Below are positions 58,904 through 64,000 of a DNA stretch of 64,000 nucleotides, in pieces (the first letter of the stretch is position 1; each line of letters opens with the position of its first letter). Source of the stretch: Chitinophaga pinensis (GTDB taxonomy: Bacteria > Pseudomonadota > Gammaproteobacteria > Burkholderiales > Burkholderiaceae_C). The DNA lies in NCBI GenBank assembly GCA_943326015.2, contig CALPRQ020000011.1, positions 22,852 to 86,851 of the forward strand. The letters are read 5' to 3'. Both the position numbers and the translations under genes were made by a program. The notes beneath the pieces are model-generated. The model had not been told where the DNA came from. It searched no databases and saw nothing but the letters and a program-made list of their open reading frames with translations.

Positions 58904-61087
58904 TCAGGGTGCGCCCAGCGCCTGCATCACTTCAGCGATGCTGGGCAGTTCCGACAGCAGCCGGGGTGCGCTGCCGGTCCGGTACAGCACGTAGGTCGGC
59001 ACGCCATTGCGGCCCACCGCTGCCAGTGCCTGGGTCACGGCCGGGTCGCGCCGGGTCCAGTCGGCACGCAGCAGCACCACGCCGTCGGCCGCGAAGCGGT
59101 CCAGCAGTCCGGGGTCCGACAGCACCGTGCCCTTGTTGTACTGGCAGGTGACGCACCAGGCCGCCGTGTAGTCCACGAACACCGGCTTTCCAGCCGCCTG
59201 CAGCTGCGCCATGCGCTCGGGCGTCCAGGCGTGCCACTTCCGATCAGCCGTCGGCAGGACTGCAGTGGTCCCCATCATGGACTGGGTCTGAGGCTGCGGC
59301 TTCCAGATCCGGTCGCCACCTTGCCAGAGCAGCGATACCAGTCCTGCCAGCACCAGCGGAGCCAGCAGGGTTCGCGTCTTGCCACGCCGGCTCAGTGACC
59401 AGGCCAGCCAGGCCAGCAGCAACAAGGCCAGCAACAGCGTCGCTGCGCCGTCGATGCCGGTCTGCTGACCCAGCACCCAGAGCAGCCAGACCACGGTCGC
59501 GAGCATCGGAAACGCCATGAACTGGCGCAGCGTCTCCATCCAGGCACCTGGCCGGGGCAGCGCATGGGCGATCCAGGGCGAGCAGCTGGCCGCGAGGTAG
59601 GGCAGCGCCATGCCGATGCCGATGGCGACGAAGACCGCCAGCGCTTGTGCGGTCGGCAGCCCGATCGCCAGACCCAGCGAGGCCCCCATGAAGGGCGCCG
59701 TGCAGGGCGATGCCACCGCCACCGCCAGCACGCCGGTCAGGAAGGCATCTGCCAGCGGGTGACGCAACTGCAGCCCGGCCAGCGAGGCGGGCAGCACGCG
59801 GCCGAACTCGAACAGCCCCGCCAGGTTCAGGCCGATCGCGGTAAACAGCAAGGCCAGGCCCGCCACCACCGCCGGGTTCTGCAGCTGGAAGCCCCAGCCC
59901 AGCTGCTCACCCGCTGCTCGCAGCGCGAGCAGCAGTCCGCCCAGCGCCAGGAAGGACAGCAGCACGCCCGCCGTGTAGGCCAGGCCAGTCCGGCGGTGCG
60001 CGCGCCGGTCATCGGCATGGCGCGCAAAGGCCATGACCTTGATCGCCAGCACCGGGAACACGCAGGGCATCAGGTTCAGGATCAGTCCGCCCGCCAGTGC
60101 GCCGAGCAGGGCAGCCCAGAGCCCGATTCCGCCGGCAGCTCCGGCATCGGGGACTCCCTGGGTTGCCGTAGCTGTCGGAGTTTGCGCCAGCGCCTGCTTC
60201 AGCGCTTCCGGCACCTCGCTGCGTTGCGCGGCGGCCGGCCAGATTCCCTCCACCGGCACCTTCAGGCGCACGCCCGCAGGACGATTGTCCTTGTCTGCCA
60301 GCGCGACCACGAGCGGCACCTGGGTCGGTCCTTCGCCGCGGTCTGGCGACAAGGGCAGGCTGGCACGCCAGCGTGCGCCCTCCCAGGCCTGGGTCCAGGG
60401 CGCACCCGGTGTGATCAGTCCCGCGGTTTCGGGGAAGATCTCCAGCGGCTTGCCGCGCCAGGCCGAAGGCAATCCGTCCAGGCTGACCTGCAGGGTTTTT
60501 TCATCCGGATGCAGCCGGCTGCCATGGGCTGGCTGGGCGCGCGGAGCCGCATCCCAGGCTTGCTGGAAGCTGCTTGCATGCTGGGCCGTCGAGCCCTGGA
60601 CGGGAATCCGGACCTGGAAGCGGCCTTCCTCGGGGATGCATTCCTGGCGGCAGACCAGCCAGCTCGCATGCAGCGCCACCTCCAGCTCGCTGCCCCGGAA
60701 TTCGGGCGTCACGGTCACCGGCACCGGCAGCAACACGGTGCCGTCATAGCCGTAGTTGGCCAGTTCGCCGAGCGGGAACTTGTGCGGTGTCGGCCAGGCG
60801 ACCTCGCCCGCGTTGGCGCCGGTCGTCAGGGTCCAGCGCAGCTCGGTCGGCAGCCCCGAGTCGCCCGCGTTCTTCCAGTAGCTGTGCCATCCGGGCGCGT
60901 GCTGCAGTTGCAGCCCCAGCCAGAGCGGCTTGCCCGCTGCCACGCCCTCGGGTGCATGGACCAGCAACTCGGCCCGCACCTGTGCGGTCTTGACGGCACC
61001 GCCCCCCGTCAGGTCCAGGGCCAGCGAGGGCAAGGCCGTCGCGGCCAGCCAGGCAGATATCAGAAGGGTAATCCAGTGACGCATCAT
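58904..61087 (-). CDS. dsbD: Protein-disulfide reductase, DsbD/ScsB-like
   Basis: Signal peptide; ScsB-like N-terminal domain (GWHSYWKNAGDSGLPTELRW); LMPCVFPVLAIKVMAFARH TM core; thioredoxin-like FVDYTAAWCVTCQYNKGTV. Confidence 0.92.
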   Translation of the reverse strand: MMRHWITLLISAWLAATALPSLALDLTGGGAVKTAQVRAELLVHAPEGVAAGKPLWLGLQLQHAPGWHSYWKNAGDSGLPTELRWTLTTGANAGEVAWPTPHKFPLGELANYGYDGTVLLPVPVTVTPEFRGSELEVALHASWLVCRQECIPEEGRFQVRIPVQGSTAQHASSFQQAWDAAPRAQPAHGSRLHPDEKTLQVSLDGLPSAWRGKPLEIFPETAGLITPGAPWTQAWEGARWRASLPLSPDRGEGPTQVPLVVALADKDNRPAGVRLKVPVEGIWPAAAQRSEVPEALKQALAQTPTATATQGVPDAGAAGGIGLWAALLGALAGGLILNLMPCVFPVLAIKVMAFARHADDRRAHRRTGLAYTAGVLLSFLALGGLLLALRAAGEQLGWGFQLQNPAVVAGLALLFTAIGLNLAGLFEFGRVLPASLAGLQLRHPLADAFLTGVLAVAVASPCTAPFMGASLGLAIGLPTAQALAVFVAIGIGMALPYLAASCSPWIAHALPRPGAWMETLRQFMAFPMLATVVWLLWVLGQQTGIDGAATLLLALLLLAWLAWSLSRRGKTRTLLAPLVLAGLVSLLWQGGDRIWKPQPQTQSMMGTTAVLPTADRKWHAWTPERMAQLQAAGKPVFVDYTAAWCVTCQYNKGTVLSDPGLLDRFAADGVVLLRADWTRRDPAVTQALAAVGRNGVPTYVLYRTGSAPRLLSELPSIAEVMQALGAP

Positions 61088-61183
61088 CGAGGCAGTAAGG
61101 TGGTATCCGATCGGGGTCTGTCACAACCCCGGTCCTGCATTGTGCAGGAGGGGCCCAGACCCTGCCGGGCTTAAGATCTCGCC

Positions 61184-62026
61184 ATGCCCGATTCCCTTCC
61201 TGCCCTGCGCCGCTGGGCCGATCTCTGCACCACCGATTTCCCCGGACTTGACCCTGCGCGCACCGTCGCCGTGCTGCCCGTCGCCGCGATCGAGCAGCAT
61301 GGCCCGCACCTGCCACTGTCGGTCGATGCCGATCTGGTTGAGGGAATATTGGCGGCAGCCGGACCGCACCTGCCGGCGGCTTGTCCGGCCTATCGGCTGC
61401 CGACCCAGTCGGTCGGACTGAGCCCCGAGCATCAGCGTTTTCCCGGTACCCTCACGCTGCGGACTGAGACCGTGTTGCGGCTGTGGACCGACATCGGTGA
61501 ATCGGTGGCACGCGCCGGCGTGCGCAAGCTGCTGATCTTCAACAGCCACGGCGGCCATGCCGGCATCATGGACCTGGTCGCGCGCGACCTGCGCACCCGC
61601 CTCGACCTGCTGGTCTACAGTGCCAGCTGGTTCAACCTGCCCTTGCTCGACGCGCAGGGCAATGACCTCAACACCCGCTTCAGCGCCGCCGAGCACCGCT
61701 TCGGCATCCATGCCGGCCAGGTCGAAACCTCGATGATGCTGGCGCTCAAGCCCGATCTGGTTCGCATGGAGCAGGCACGCGACTTTGCGTCCACCTCGCA
61801 ACAGCGCGCCGCGCAATACCCGATCCTGGGCAATGGTCGCAGCGCCAAGCTGGCCTGGCAGATGCAGGACTATCACCCGCAGGGCGCGGTCGGCAACGCC
61901 GCGCTGGCCGATGCCGCGATGGGCCGAGCGCTGGTCGACGCCGCCGGGCGCTCGCTGGCCCAGTTGCTGCAGGAGCTCAGCCAGCTGCCGCTTTCCACGC
62001 TGGTGGATCAGCCCGACCTGAGCTGA
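61184..62026 (+). CDS. Creatininase family protein
   Basis: VAVLPVAAIEQHGPHLPLSVDADLVEGIL; LLIFNSHGGHAGIMDLVARDLR; FGIHAGQVETSMMLALKPDLV. Confidence 0.93.
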   Translation: MPDSLPALRRWADLCTTDFPGLDPARTVAVLPVAAIEQHGPHLPLSVDADLVEGILAAAGPHLPAACPAYRLPTQSVGLSPEHQRFPGTLTLRTETVLRLWTDIGESVARAGVRKLLIFNSHGGHAGIMDLVARDLRTRLDLLVYSASWFNLPLLDAQGNDLNTRFSAAEHRFGIHAGQVETSMMLALKPDLVRMEQARDFASTSQQRAAQYPILGNGRSAKLAWQMQDYHPQGAVGNAALADAAMGRALVDAAGRSLAQLLQELSQLPLSTLVDQPDLS

Positions 62027-62030
62027 GCCC

Positions 62031-63971
<1,941 letters not shown>

Positions 63972-64000
63972 GAGAGAGATTATCCGCCTGCCCAGCCCCA

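Overview
This is a gene-dense, GC-rich chromosomal window, probably from a betaproteobacterium of the Burkholderiales (inferred from gene order and protein character; not searched). It begins beside the replication origin, with the 5' end of dnaA (-) diverging from rpmH-rnpA-yidD-yidC-mnmE. It continues with recA-recX, a MarR-type regulator, two OmpR-type two-component systems, topB, a SET-domain protein, birA, slyD, two chemoreceptors, a Pls/PosA-like NRPS with a phosphopantetheinyl transferase, a six-EF-hand protein, gap, tkt, an M48 protease, moaC, phoX, a fused indolepyruvate oxidoreductase, yajC-secD-secF, dprA, a LysM protein, def-fmt, a hybrid kinase with a molybdopterin-oxidoreductase-like protein, a UvrD/Rep helicase, priA, hemE, dsbD, a creatininase-family protein and an ABC-F ATPase (uup-like). 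I saw no CRISPR array, tRNA/rRNA gene, IS element or prophage. Most of the window is ordinary core genome. The best leads are: (1) the condensation-free NRPS/PPTase pair with a membrane protein upstream; (2) a six-EF-hand protein divergent from a two-component system whose kinase has a His-rich periplasmic loop; (3) a perfect DnaA box and an AT-rich island upstream of priA; (4) overlapping alternative hairpins covering the secD ribosome-binding site; (5) a 610-bp near-identical inverted repeat shared by the two chemoreceptor genes; (6) an uncharacterised protein co-transcribed with a chemoreceptor. All functional claims are inference from reading the sequence; no searches were run.
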